DNA from: Fragilaria radians
Lineage: Eukaryota; Bacillariophyta; Fragilariophyceae; Fragilariales; Fragilariaceae
Reading direction: 5' to 3'
NCBI GenBank assembly: GCA_900642245.1
Contig: CAAAJI010000005.1
Span: forward strand, 669,894 to 733,893
Length of the DNA: 64,000 nt
The notes beneath the pieces were generated by a model. That model was not told the DNA's origin, did no database searches, and was given only the letters and a program-made list of their open reading frames with translations. This document shows positions 23,481-35,155 of this stretch, in pieces. Positions within the stretch are counted from its first letter, which is position 1. Each line of letters starts with the position of its first letter. The position numbers were made by a program, and so were the translations under genes.

Positions 23481-26132
23481 CTAAGTTGAAGGAGTGTGTA
23501 AGGATGTTTAAAGGGGGCAAGTGCGTTGTGGCTTAATGCCAGTTAAGCCTGGCATAGGCCCTACAAAGCAATTTCCGACTTGATACTTTCTTGAGCATGA
23601 CGCTCAGACGAATTACTTGTCATGGTTATGGAGTAGGCTCTCTTGCTATCTTCCTAGAGTGATGAAATGGTAGAGAGAGACCTTGAGAAGTTCAGCAGAA
23701 AGGTTTGAATTCATTTTGCTTCTTCAAGAGGATGAGGCAAACGTAGAATTTGAAGCATTTCAATCCAGATATACCTTTAGCTTACATTTTTGCTTTCGGT
23801 ATAGTCTGGTTCATGACAAACTAATAACATAAAGTGTGATTTCATTCAATTTAAATTACTAAACACGTTTTAACTTTGTGCTTATAGTTCTATCTCAAGT
23901 GACAGGTCTTGCATGGTTTTTAAGTGGAATACCTTAATCTCCGAAGATCTTGGCCAATTGTCACACTTTGTGTGCTGTCCCAAGAAATTAGTTTCTTTAG
24001 CTTGAGTTTAGTGAGTGAAAATGTTAAAAGAAAAGTTGTATCAATAGTAAACTGACCCTTTATTGTACTCCGTGTGGTCTTGTTACTGTCATCGTTTCAA
24101 TGATTTTTGTTTAGGTCTATATCTGAGAGGTGATGCTTCCACTGTCGCCATCATCAGCAAGTGCTTTGAGCAAATGTTCCTCAAAATTGATTGTGAGGCT
24201 CGCCACTAACTCTGTAGTACGATGAGACATCTTTGCTACCTTAGACTTGCTAGATATAAAGAATGTAGGGAAGATAGCAAAGTACTCATCATTGCCAACA
24301 CTATTAGTGGTTTAATCACAAGGATCAGTTAAAGCCCAACATTGTTACATTGTTTGAACAGTCAAGTGATCAAAGATGGGCTATGACGCTTCTAAGACAG
24401 GATAAGGTGTGTCAGTTGAAAAGGAATGTGATAAGAGAGTTGGTATCATACTCAAGTTCAATTAAGCCAAGAGGAGCGCAGAGACGGGATTTTTTAAAGG
24501 CTTCAAACATTGTATGGACAAATCAGGTCCATCATAAAGGATGTACGACAAGTCGAGGAATTTGTGTCGAACGCGGTATAGTAAATTTTGACCTTGGGAA
24601 GTCTCCCTATAGATGAATGTTTCAGAAGAACAATAGCAATCTAAACAGTTTGAAATACTTTGTCGAGATGGCTAAGGTTACCACAAGAAATAAAATCAAG
24701 GGCAAGATTTGCATCCGTGGTACAAGGTGCATGCTTTTGGGACACCCCCTGTCATCAAACTGATTTTTCGGACCTTTGAACTTTAGAATTTGAGTGAAAA
24801 CGATGCTTTTTACGAATCAATGGAATTAAATGATTAGGCTGATGCAATCAATATTGATTAAGCTAGGTGTGCCTTGTGAGAGGATAAGACTAGCCTCTCA
24901 GAAAGATATTGCACAACAAAATCAAGGAATTAGCAAGTTGCTTCAAACCAGAAGCGTCAAGACTCTTACTCCTTGTGGATGTTGCTAAAGTTGTGATCTT
25001 CATGATTAAAAAATCAGAAGAATCAGAGAGGGTTGCTGGTGCTTTTCATCATCTAACGAGAGATATTCTGAATGCTATCAATAAATAGTTTGAGGTTTCG
25101 GATAACACATGAGTTGGATCCTGTAGAAGAAGACATAAGGTGCGTGCAAAACAAGAGGCCACTATGTTGTAAACCAGAGACATATTACAGCCCTTGTTCA
25201 GCGTTGTTTTTTGTCGTACAAGAAAAGAACCATCTTTCGGTAAACATACAATTAGCTTTTCGTTGAATCACCACTTCCTCCCCTTGTTGTGTCACAACAT
25301 TCATAGATATGTTTCAAAGCTAGCTTTTATGGTTAATGTTTGATGACTCTTGTTGATTAGTATGTAGGATGATTTATCAGTTTAGAGAGCCTTATTTTGA
25401 TAGTCTCTGTAAGGCTTTCTTTCTACCAAGTTAATCTTGAAAACATCAGTTGTTGTTTGTGACTTGTCAGAAAGGTGTTTCATTTGTGCATTACTTTTGG
25501 TGAATTACATGCCTAATTACAAGGCCATACATATATTGCTGCTTGACATACCCCAGCTTGACATCTGACTCTCCTATTTCAGGCAAACCAAGTTGAATTT
25601 GGAAAAAACAAGATGCTCTTTTGACTGATATTATGGCATGTATTGTTTACATTTACCCTGTTTGCAACTTTTCCTAAGGTGTTAAAATCAATAACTTGGA
25701 GGTTTCTCATACCCAAAACCATGTAGCTGTCTTGTTGACTGTGTCTTTATTTGAAAACACAAATTAATTCCTCTCTATGTTTCCATCCCATAGATAAATA
25801 TGACAATAGTACACTTATCTTCATCGTACACTTCAAAATGCCTAATGACACATATGCCAATTTGATGCATCTCCAGAAGAACAGTATGTCAGTCATACTT
25901 GCATTCATCAAATTGATGGCTTTGATGATATCTTGGGAGCCAGTGAAATGCCACAGAGTGTGTGATTGGAGTATTCGAGGCAAGGAAAATAATGAAGCAC
26001 ATGAATATACAACCCATAATGAGATTTTTTTGGAGTTTGATTTTTTGGTCGAATCGGTAAGTTACTGTCATTTTGGACGGAGTGCATCACATCGTACTGG
26101 AAAATCTTGCTGCACTTTGACAACAGTTCACC
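23481..26132. other. Repeat-like, gene-free spacer before CPSF1
   Basis: This 2.6-kb stretch contains scattered short open frames (24350-24616 plus, 25751-26161 plus) without recognised domains. It may be the eroded remainder of the element whose gag lies upstream. It also holds the CPSF1 promoter. The frame at 25751 runs over the CPSF1 start in another phase and is not supported. Confidence 0.4.
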
Positions 26133-29100
26133 ATGTCACGAAAAGCATTACCGACAACTAGGGCTGTACATCCTTGTCTTTTATCTGTATTTGATGCTAA
26201 TCAAGGAGCAGAATATTCCACTTGGGCGCACATCACTTCGAGAAAAGATGAACTTCCAAACCTAGTAACTGCTCATGGTTCGACCATTCAAATTTACACC
26301 ATTTGCTCTGATACAGCCAAATTGGACTTGCGGGAGTCTTTTTCACATCTGGCGGGTACAATTGTCTACCTAGAAGCTCTCCGATCACCAACAGGTGCAG
26401 ACTCACTTCTAATTGGTTTTGACGGTCATCCTCGTCTCGCTATATGTTCCCTTCAAGAACCGGCACCTGGTGTAATGGCTAGTCGATCTAAGCTCCTGCT
26501 GGCCACATCGATAATTGACCTTACATCTTCGTTGATTGATGCAAACTTAGGGTCAGTTACTCCTCTAGAACAAGATCTAATCGCAACTTTGTTGGATTCT
26601 GAGAAAGGGGGACAAAAATCAGGGGCTGTGATTTTAGGAGGTGGTGTTGCAGTCGCAACTGTAAGCTTTCGTCTATGCTCGAATACTTGGCATGCCAGTG
26701 AACCCTTTTTGCTGCCACTTTCTTCCTTAGCGTCATCGTTGAAAGATCACAAAAGTTCCTTACTATCAGCAACAGGATCTAATGCAGGTTCAAATGTTTC
26801 TTATCAACAAACGATTGCACATGGCTTTGGCGATATTTGGAGCGCTTGTTTTCTTCCTGGATATCAAGAACCAACACTTGCCCTTCTTCACTCACCTGGT
26901 GGTCAGCCTTGGAGTGGCCGCCTAGCAACTTCATCAACAAATTGCCAAGTGACTGCAATAAGTGTGACGGTTCAACACCAGCGTGCTGCCGTGTTATGGA
27001 CGATTTCTGTTCCAGCTGATGCACTTTTTTTGAAGCCACTTGGTTCGAGGGGATGCCTTCTCATGTCTGTAAATTCACTTTTGTTTATCGACAATGCGGG
27101 GAGCTTGACTCGACAGGGTGCATTAGCTGTAAACGGTTGGGCTTCTGCAACATCACCAGGTATAAAACTCAGTCCCAATCCATGGCCACTTCCACTGCTA
27201 TCCATCCAGCTAGACGGTGCATGCATCGATATAATATCAGAGAGACTTGCGATATTAGTTCTTAGACAAGGATCCGTATATTTAATGCAAATTCTGAACG
27301 ATTACTTGTCACTGCTTCCGGTTGGGTACACAATCGGAAGCATGGGACAAATTTCTTCTTTACTTCTGATGCCATTACCAGTAGAGCTCTCTTCTTTCAA
27401 TAAATTCATCCCATCAAAAGAAATGGGTGTTAGTATCGGCCTCATTTTTTGTGGAAGTCGATTGGGGGATTCATCGCTACTGGGTTACTCTCTCGAAGAA
27501 AACGTCTGTCTCTTTGACGCTTACGATGGAAACGAAAACTTGGTGCAAAATTTAATGCTGAAGAGAGAGAACAATGAAGTTCTATCTGCAGATAAAAGTG
27601 ATAATGACCTTGAGATGAATCTCCAAAAAGAAGAAGATGCTCTTTATGAAAGTGATGATGGCCAGTCATTTACCCAGGGTAGCCAATCGTTTCCAGATGT
27701 AATTCCTCAGAGCGATAATGACGACGATGAGGAATATGGGGTACGGAACTCGAACTCCAGTAACAAACGCGCTAAGCTATCTCGTCTCTCAATTCTTCGA
27801 TCGTTATCTATTCTGGACTCTCTCACTAGTCTTGGTCCATTAGGTCCAGGTTGCGATGGGCCCGTGTGTGGCCTTTATGGCAAAAATCTAGCAGCAAGCC
27901 AAACGACGATTCCAGGGGCAAGCTTCTCGAAACTGAGACGCTCAGCAAAAGTTTTACCTTGTGGATATGGTACTAGTGGTGGTCTTGCATTAGTCAGTGT
28001 TCCTGGAAGCGATGATCGGACCATCCTTGTCGAAGAAGACTGCCTCAATGTACAATCGATGTTCTGTTGTCATAATTTAGTGCTTTTGGGTATGGTCAAT
28101 AAAGATGATACGGCTGGAATAAATGTTCTTCGATTGGACTCTAAGGAGAATAGTCTCGAGTTTAGACAAATGGAATTATCAGAATGGTGTAAATACGACT
28201 TAAGCGACACCGATATGGAGGAGACTCCAGGAGATGCTCAGTTTGTATTTTCCAAGGCTTATCTTCTAGCTGCAGCAGCTCTTGATCCGATGATTTTTTC
28301 TGTAATCGTTTGCCTTCCAAACCTTAATGATAGTTATGCATTTGTCGTGTACAAAGAGGACGGGGGCCTTCTTGAGACACTCTCAAATCATACGATCGCA
28401 ACGGGATTTCCCAGCACCCTTTTACAAGTTTCTCCATTTATTGACCTTGGTGGGAAGTACGTTTTTGGGACCGTATGGTCGTTGGGATGCTCCATAGTTT
28501 ATACCATCGATAATGACGGTGTACTAGACGAACGATACATTGACGGGACCTCGAATTTGACGGCGTATGATGACGATAACTTTGATGCTTTCTACCAGAG
28601 CGACAGAATAACTGCTATCGATATTTTCAAGGGGCTTAGTACTATGTTTGACCATCAAAGCAAAGATAATGCGGACAATACTAATGATTCACATGACGCA
28701 TTGGACGATGAAGATTTGGAGCTGTATGGAGATTTGAAACGGCACTTCAACGATAGTGCGCAAGGTGACCGTGATGAGAGGAAACACGTAACAACATCTC
28801 CTTTCGGAATTATGAACACTTTTGTAGCTGTTTCTCGTCAAAACGGTCAATTACAAGTGTATAGCCTTGATGATCTTGAGTCTCCAATTTGGGAGGTCAT
28901 GGGTTGTGGTCATGGTGTGAGAAAACTCTCACCGTCCATCAATAAGGCTTTCCGTTCCCCAAGGATGCACATGGTTTATTCTCGCGAGATACGATTTTTT
29001 TCAGCCGGCGCTGTAAATGGAGTTAAAGAAAACTATTTTGCAGTTTACACCAATACTGGGGACCTTAATTTCTACAAAGCCAAGGACGGCGAATTGATTC

Positions 29101-31097
29101 GAGTTTCACTTCGCCTGCCTTCTCGACCAAGCAAGAAGCAATCAGAACATCATGGAAAATTGAGGCGGAAAAAGATCTTGCAACCTGATGCTATAGATGA
29201 GAGTATTTTCAATTCCAAACGATTTCATCATAATGAACTATCACGTTTTGATAACATTTCAGCTCGTTGTGGACTCTTTGCCGCTACATCGCAACCAACG
29301 TGGCTGATTTCCGAACGACGTTCTCTAGTGGCCTTAAGTCATCGATGTCGACATGTTGCTCCAGCTGGTGGTCGAGCTAGACCTGTCACAAGCTTTTGTT
29401 CAGGAATCTCGTTCCGCGATCCTCAAACACCTGTCTTCTTGACCCTTCATGAGCGCATCGGTCGCGTCGGAAGTCAACGTCTTACCGTCTTCAAAGGAAT
29501 TTCGGCACTGTCAGCACCACTCGGTTTTATGCCTGGAGGTGGATATTGTGTAGAAAAAATTCCCATGGGAGTTTCTGTTCATCGGGTGCAATTCATAGAT
29601 GATCCGCATGTATCAACCCCTGAACATCCACTTTACGCAGTGTTGATTTCACGCGATGTCGATGCAGATCAAAGTCACCTTAACGATGATGGCCTCTCAG
29701 CAGAGGAACGCCAACGAATAAAGGATGAAAAACAAGATGCCAAGATTAAGAGACAAGTAGAAGCTGATCTCGGAGGTTTTGACATTGAACAAGAATGGGT
29801 TGAAGAAATTGAACGAGAAGATTGTTTCGACGTAAACTCCAGTCTTGGAGGGGCACCACCGATACGTAAATGGGCGTACTCACTTTGGATTGTGGATGCT
29901 GCAAATAACTGGAATGTTGTTGATTCGTATGAACTTGGAGAATTTGAACACGGATTGATAATGAACGTGATGTACTTAACAGAACTTAGTATAGAATTGG
30001 GAAACAATACATCCCATGAAGATAATGTAGGTATGGACAGTCTTTTTGTTGCTGTCGGTACTGGTGTGGTTGACGGAGACGGAGAAGATGTAAGTTCCAA
30101 AGGTAAAATAAGATTGTTTCGAGTGACAAAAGACGATGATGCTTCAGCTTTGGGCCAAGTTGCTGTTCTCTCTGTTGTGTATGAAAAAGATATATTGAAT
30201 GGTCCAGTCACAACTTTGAGTTGCCTTACAGTTGATGGGAAAAGTCGATTGGTGCTTGGAGCAGGTGCTGATGTCAACGTGGAACAATGGGGAATGGGAA
30301 AGCTTACACAAGTGGGATTTTTCCGTGCCACAATGCAAATTCTTGACATAAAGCTCTTCAAAAACTTTTTGATTCTCAGTGATGCTTATGACTCTCTTTA
30401 TTTTTTAGTTTGGAGAGAATCTGATAAGTCGCTTACCCTACTTGCCAAGGATTACGAGCCTATCCCTGTTTTTGCCGCAGGACTGATGTCTCGTGGGACT
30501 TCCATGACTTTTGTCTGTCACGACGATCGACAAAATCTACAATTCTTTCAATACGCCCCAGGCGACGCTGCTGCTCGTGGAGGGAATAAGCTAGTTTGTA
30601 GGGCTGATGTCCACTTAGGTGCTCAGACAACGTTCATGGATAATCACTTTTGCCGTTCATCAATTCTAATCAATTCATCAACTCCATCGAGTACATTAGC
30701 CGCCTTGAAATCTCAAGATGTTCTCTATGGGAGAGCAGATGATGATCAACGTTTAGGAGTGCATTTTGGAACATCAGACGGGGGAGTGGTTACGGTGATC
30801 CCATTGAATGAACCAGACTTTTGGCGTCTTGCTGCACTTCAGTCAGTAATGGCAAATGCCATGGAATCAGATTGTGCCTTAAATCCACGTGCTTGGCGAT
30901 TGTATAGAAAAACGCCTCGACGAGGTGGATGCCGAAGTAATGATAGGCGTAAGGGAGTAATTGATGGTGATTTGGTAATTCAATATTGTGACCTTTCGAT
31001 TACAGATCAAGAAGACTTGGCAAGTGCTATTGGCTCCACTGTGGAACTCATTATCGACAATCTTATTGAATTACGCTGCGCAAGTATGATAGTATAG
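26133..31097 (+). CDS. CPSF1: Cleavage and polyadenylation specificity factor subunit 1 (CPSF160)
   Basis: This intronless frame of 1654 residues starts MSRKALPTTRAVHPC. The protein is built of beta-propeller repeats of the CPSF160/DDB1/SF3B130 class. The N-terminal MMS1_N-like part includes LVTAHGSTIQIYTI and LRSPTGADSLLIGFDGHP. Acidic, low-complexity insertions sit near residues 490-545 (ESDDGQ, DNDDDEEYG) and near 860-890, which accounts for the extra length over the roughly 1440-residue animal protein. The C-terminal CPSF_A part includes GKIRLFRV, RLVLGAGADVNVEQW, LYGRADDDQRLGVHFGTSDG, then LNPRAWRLYRK and GVIDGDLVIQY. CPSF160 is the scaffold that, with WDR33 and CPSF30, recognises the poly(A) signal during pre-mRNA 3' processing. 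The next gene starts about 580 nt downstream on the same strand. Confidence 0.95.
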   Translation: MSRKALPTTRAVHPCLLSVFDANQGAEYSTWAHITSRKDELPNLVTAHGSTIQIYTICSDTAKLDLRESFSHLAGTIVYLEALRSPTGADSLLIGFDGHPRLAICSLQEPAPGVMASRSKLLLATSIIDLTSSLIDANLGSVTPLEQDLIATLLDSEKGGQKSGAVILGGGVAVATVSFRLCSNTWHASEPFLLPLSSLASSLKDHKSSLLSATGSNAGSNVSYQQTIAHGFGDIWSACFLPGYQEPTLALLHSPGGQPWSGRLATSSTNCQVTAISVTVQHQRAAVLWTISVPADALFLKPLGSRGCLLMSVNSLLFIDNAGSLTRQGALAVNGWASATSPGIKLSPNPWPLPLLSIQLDGACIDIISERLAILVLRQGSVYLMQILNDYLSLLPVGYTIGSMGQISSLLLMPLPVELSSFNKFIPSKEMGVSIGLIFCGSRLGDSSLLGYSLEENVCLFDAYDGNENLVQNLMLKRENNEVLSADKSDNDLEMNLQKEEDALYESDDGQSFTQGSQSFPDVIPQSDNDDDEEYGVRNSNSSNKRAKLSRLSILRSLSILDSLTSLGPLGPGCDGPVCGLYGKNLAASQTTIPGASFSKLRRSAKVLPCGYGTSGGLALVSVPGSDDRTILVEEDCLNVQSMFCCHNLVLLGMVNKDDTAGINVLRLDSKENSLEFRQMELSEWCKYDLSDTDMEETPGDAQFVFSKAYLLAAAALDPMIFSVIVCLPNLNDSYAFVVYKEDGGLLETLSNHTIATGFPSTLLQVSPFIDLGGKYVFGTVWSLGCSIVYTIDNDGVLDERYIDGTSNLTAYDDDNFDAFYQSDRITAIDIFKGLSTMFDHQSKDNADNTNDSHDALDDEDLELYGDLKRHFNDSAQGDRDERKHVTTSPFGIMNTFVAVSRQNGQLQVYSLDDLESPIWEVMGCGHGVRKLSPSINKAFRSPRMHMVYSREIRFFSAGAVNGVKENYFAVYTNTGDLNFYKAKDGELIRVSLRLPSRPSKKQSEHHGKLRRKKILQPDAIDESIFNSKRFHHNELSRFDNISARCGLFAATSQPTWLISERRSLVALSHRCRHVAPAGGRARPVTSFCSGISFRDPQTPVFLTLHERIGRVGSQRLTVFKGISALSAPLGFMPGGGYCVEKIPMGVSVHRVQFIDDPHVSTPEHPLYAVLISRDVDADQSHLNDDGLSAEERQRIKDEKQDAKIKRQVEADLGGFDIEQEWVEEIEREDCFDVNSSLGGAPPIRKWAYSLWIVDAANNWNVVDSYELGEFEHGLIMNVMYLTELSIELGNNTSHEDNVGMDSLFVAVGTGVVDGDGEDVSSKGKIRLFRVTKDDDASALGQVAVLSVVYEKDILNGPVTTLSCLTVDGKSRLVLGAGADVNVEQWGMGKLTQVGFFRATMQILDIKLFKNFLILSDAYDSLYFLVWRESDKSLTLLAKDYEPIPVFAAGLMSRGTSMTFVCHDDRQNLQFFQYAPGDAAARGGNKLVCRADVHLGAQTTFMDNHFCRSSILINSSTPSSTLAALKSQDVLYGRADDDQRLGVHFGTSDGGVVTVIPLNEPDFWRLAALQSVMANAMESDCALNPRAWRLYRKTPRRGGCRSNDRRKGVIDGDLVIQYCDLSITDQEDLASAIGSTVELIIDNLIELRCASMIV

Positions 31098-31675
31098 GAT
31101 AACTTTACCCTGATCTGACTTTTCTTGTAGCCACAGATGCACATCAATTGTGCACAGAATTATTTTTTTCGAAGCCCTTAAAATTGTTACTTGGGAAAAT
31201 TATATTTAGCGATGAAAAATACATCAAATAGGAATCAGTAAATAAAACCATGGTATTAATCCCCAAGTCTTGGTAGAATTTCAAATTTTGAATTTGGAAT
31301 CCAGTATTACCCGATGGAAATGTGCAACGTCATAACAACGTTGAAAGCCCGCAACCTATTTTCGACCTCAAGGCAGTCCATTGCCGTTATTCGGGCGTTT
31401 CACTCTTTTGGGATTATAGTCTCTTCGTAGATTACATGTAGGGTTTTACTACACACACAGAAGTCACGGGTCAAGTTTTGGATTTGAATTTCGAAGAGCA
31501 GCCTGAACCAAAGGAAAGTAAAGTCGAAAGCATCGACTATACGGAATTCACTAGCCTTGAACCTGAATTGCTGTCTGAGAAGACAGAGTTGTTTGTTTCG
31601 ACCTGTTGTCAATCAAGTTTTTATAGAAGAAAATTAGATTAAAACTAAAACTAGGAGAAATTCCAAGAAAGGAAG
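31098..31675. other. Intergenic region between CPSF1 and the CXC-protein gene
   Basis: This 578-nt AT-rich stretch has no supported gene. It must hold the CPSF1 3' end and the promoter of the CXC gene. No specific promoter element can be assigned. Confidence 0.5.
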
Positions 31676-33877
31676 ATGCAAAATCAGAGAAATGGGATTG
31701 GAGAGAAGGGAAATCCGCACCCATATGCCACTCAACAACAACAGGGACAACAGGGACAGCGAGCAGGACCGCCGACTTTCTTCGCTACATATCCTCCACC
31801 TTATACTGATGGAAGATCTCGATTTAGTGGATATGGGCCTCCTCCTCCTCCACCACCTCCACCTCCTCCTCCTCATCCTGCTCGTCCACCGTTTGCGGGA
31901 ACTGAAGAACGTGAAGCACGGTATGAGCGAGGAATTTCCATGACATCTGCATTTCCTCGGCCTAGAGGCTCATCATATGGCCATTATCCACAACCACATC
32001 CTTATCCTCCTACACAACATACCGATTCACGATTCGATTCTCAAGGCGCAGCAATCCCGATGGCACAACATCCTCTACCACCGTATGGACCGTATTCAAT
32101 GGCACGGTCGCAAAGTTGGGGCACTACAGAGCGCCCCTTCCATGCGGGAGGGCCATACACAAGTGCACAGAGGGATACAGATGGGAGATCAGAAGAGGAA
32201 ATGCTATCGTCGTCGGAAGATACCAGGTTGGGAAGGATGGGGACACTGGCGAAGTCAACAGGCTCTCAATCGATCCAATCAATGGGAATTCATACTTTAA
32301 AGCCGTATACGTACTCTTCTCCTCAATCTGGGCCAACCAGCTTAATATCTCGACCTATTGATGGAGATGCAATTGCTTACAAAGTCTTGGAAGGTCGCGA
32401 AGGTGGTGTATCTCCGTCAGATATTGAATCGAATCGAAGGGAAGACGTATCTGTGATGGGATGCACCTGTAAGAAGTCTAAATGCCTAAAACTGTATTGT
32501 GTGTGTTTTGCCGCAAGTGTCATGTGTGGCACCAGCTGCCGTTGCTTAGTTTGTCACAACACACCGACTTATGAAGCTGCTCGCAAGGATGCAATTCGCT
32601 CAATAGTAGCAAGGAATCCATCCGCTTTTGATACTAAATTTAAGAAGGCACCAGAGCCACGAATAATACCGACACAGCAAGAACAAGAATCTACTGATAA
32701 AACAATTGCTCATAAGTTGGGTTGCAAGTGCCGGAAAAGTTTTTGCATGAAAAAGGTAACTATTGTTCTACATATCTTCCCAAAGCTTCAAACAATTCAA
32801 GATAACATGTTTTTCTTTCATCCAGTATTGTGAATGTTACAACGCAGGTGTAAAATGCAGCAATAATTGTCGATGTGTGGGATGTAAAAATATGCCATCA
32901 GGAGGGCAAGGCAATGATCGGAACGATAACCTTCCTATTCAAATGTCTATGGCGACTGAACTTTCTCGACTCCCAATCATGGAGGAACACTTTCGCCCAC
33001 CGATATTAGGCCTTGAACATAATATGAGAGATGCTGCTTCTCACTTGGTACGTCCATTCGTTTACTCAACTTCATTATTCGTTCTTTTAAAAACTCAATA
33101 TCTTTCCCATAGGCCTTTTTGAAACATTCGTCTCCACCAAGACCGTCGAATAGACCTTCTTCAGAACCCTCGCAGACCATACCCGCAGCTATGCCTGCTC
33201 TAACTCAGAGTTCCTCGGGTACGTCATCATCACCAGACAACAATCCCGGTGACATAGAGAAATTGTCGTCGTCTTCGTTGCAAAGATCAACAGTTGGTGT
33301 AGACTCCCTTTTAATGGCAGCATATGCAATCACTGAGCTACATGGGACTGCACCTAACGATGCCAAAGAAGAAAAATCGGATGTGCCCTTTCGATCACCC
33401 AAGCGGAAATCTCATCCCTCACCGTTAAATGATCAGTTTGATGATGCGGATGACGTTGGCTCTTGCGAGGACATCGACGAAACTAGGGAAATAAAATCTG
33501 AAGCAGAAAAAGAGTCCTACCAACAGCCATCTACTCCAAGTGAATCTCGACAAGTAAAACGCACTCGAGTTGGGACAGTCGAAAGAGTTAAGCAAAAAAA
33601 CACGGGGCACACCGACATGCTAAATCTGGATACAACTCCTCGCGTAGAAAAGAGCTCTTCTGATTCTGAAGACGATGGTAATGAGTCAAGTGAACAAGGC
33701 CAATCGAGTCCTGAAGCAGTGGTCCATCCACCATACATGGATACACCACATAAGAGGAATTCCATCGAGTCTACTCCTTGTGGCCTTACCCCAGTTACCG
33801 CTCGATGCCTTGACTTTCAGCAAATGGGAATGACTGAGAATGAAGATTTAGATGAGAAAAAGGACGAGTTGACATAG
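31676..33877 (+). CDS. CXC/CRC-domain (tesmin/TSO1/LIN54-type) DNA-binding protein
   Basis: Three exons (31676-32755, 32826-33047, 33113-33877) join in phase 0 through introns of 70 and 65 nt and give 688 residues. Residues 1-250 are low complexity, with a pure proline run at about 31838-31877 and many Tyr/His/Gln-Pro stretches. The CRC region has two CXC motifs: GCTCKKSKCLKLYCVCF with CGTSCRCLVCHN from residue 262, and GCKCRKSFCMKK spliced to YCECYNAGVKCSNNCRCVGCKN. They are joined by the diagnostic RNPSAFDTKF. Intron 1 falls inside the second CXC motif. The C-terminal 250 residues are acidic, Ser-rich and probably disordered. Family members bind TTYRAA-type cell-cycle promoter elements, and LIN54 is part of the DREAM/MuvB complex. 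Partners here are unknown, and the DNA-binding Tyr of each CXC motif is present. Confidence 0.92.
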
Positions 33878-35155
33878 TCCAATTCACATCAAGGTCTTAT
33901 CGAATAATGGAGTAAAGATTTGATACGCGTACAAAATAGAGCTTAAATTCCTTAGCACCTTATGTTTCCTTCATTACATCATAGCTTAATGTCATAGAGA
34001 GGGTTAACAGATTAAAGGTGGCGCTAAATGTGAGTCACATATTCATAAAAGGATGATACATCAGAGATTCAAATTTGGACAACAACAATTTTCGACAATG
34101 GAGATATCAATGCCAAGCCCTGCAGCGTACATACATTGCAGTAACATATGCCAACCCACTTAGGGCTTACAGTAAGTCTGGCATTTTTGGTGTTGAGTGT
34201 CAGCTTTGCTTCAGCAACTAACTTAGATTACAGAAATCATTAGCAGCGTACACATGTACATTTCTTTTTGCTAAGTTTCCCCCTCTTCGTTGAGGAAGAG
34301 AAGCAGAAGAAATTTAATAATCAAAGGTAAATGTTGTACATAAAAATATGTTTTGAGAATGAAAAGCAATATTGAGTCTATTTCGGTATTTAATCATTTT
34401 TGTTTCAAAGATAGTATCACGATGTGAAAAAACTTTTCAATGGTATAATTCATCAAAGTTGGCTTTCAGATGCATCTTGTAGGAGGAAACTCAAGAGGAA
34501 TAATCCCAAATTCAGATTTGAAATCTACATGTAAAATTAGGCGCCTAATATCAAAGTCCATAACAATAGAATCTAATTCTTTAAGAAATCCCATCCGGAT
34601 GGTATATCTCTGCTTCTACTCTAACAATTAAAGATTCATGTTGTGTGTACTGGTCCATCTAAACCAGAGAACCACCTTTCATTTTCTTGAAATCAGTACA
34701 TAAATTTCAGCTTCGAAATCTTTCTTTTCTCCTTCGACTTTGAACACGATTTATTGTCATCCAGGGATATAGCTAGATTGAAATCAAATTGATCCTTCCT
34801 AAATGTTTACGAAAAACTATTTTTTGCTTCAATACCTCGGAACAGGTATTTGTTCATTTGAAACCGTCCTACCACGATGATACTTGTTTCCTTGCTCAAT
34901 TAAGATTGAATGCACTCTTCGTTACTTTCAATCTATCGCTGCCTTTCAAAATGCTCATTTCTATCACAGAATCTTCAATCCCAGCATTTTCTGAACACGT
35001 TCTACCGGAATAGAAATTGCCTGTATGGGAATAACTCTGCAGCATCGCAATTTTAGGGAACTCTTTATTTCAAGAGGCTTTACCGATACCAAGTTATGTG
35101 GGAAGTGACCCAAGCTTAAAAACATAATTCCCTGTTCAAGGTAGTCCCGAATATT
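33878..35155. other. Gene-free spacer between convergent genes
   Basis: This 1.3-kb AT-rich stretch lies between the 3' ends of the CXC-protein gene and the large Rod-like gene. The short open frame at 34789-35013 has no recognisable similarity. No repeats are seen. Confidence 0.45.

Noticed and set aside
25751..26161. 136-residue plus-strand frame upstream of and overlapping the CPSF1 start
   Set aside because: It runs out of phase over the CPSF1 start codon, shows no domain and lies in repeat-like sequence.
29675..30361. 228-residue open frame on the minus strand inside CPSF1
   Set aside because: It lies wholly within the strongly supported CPSF1 coding sequence and its Ser/Pro-rich translation is the antisense of that frame.
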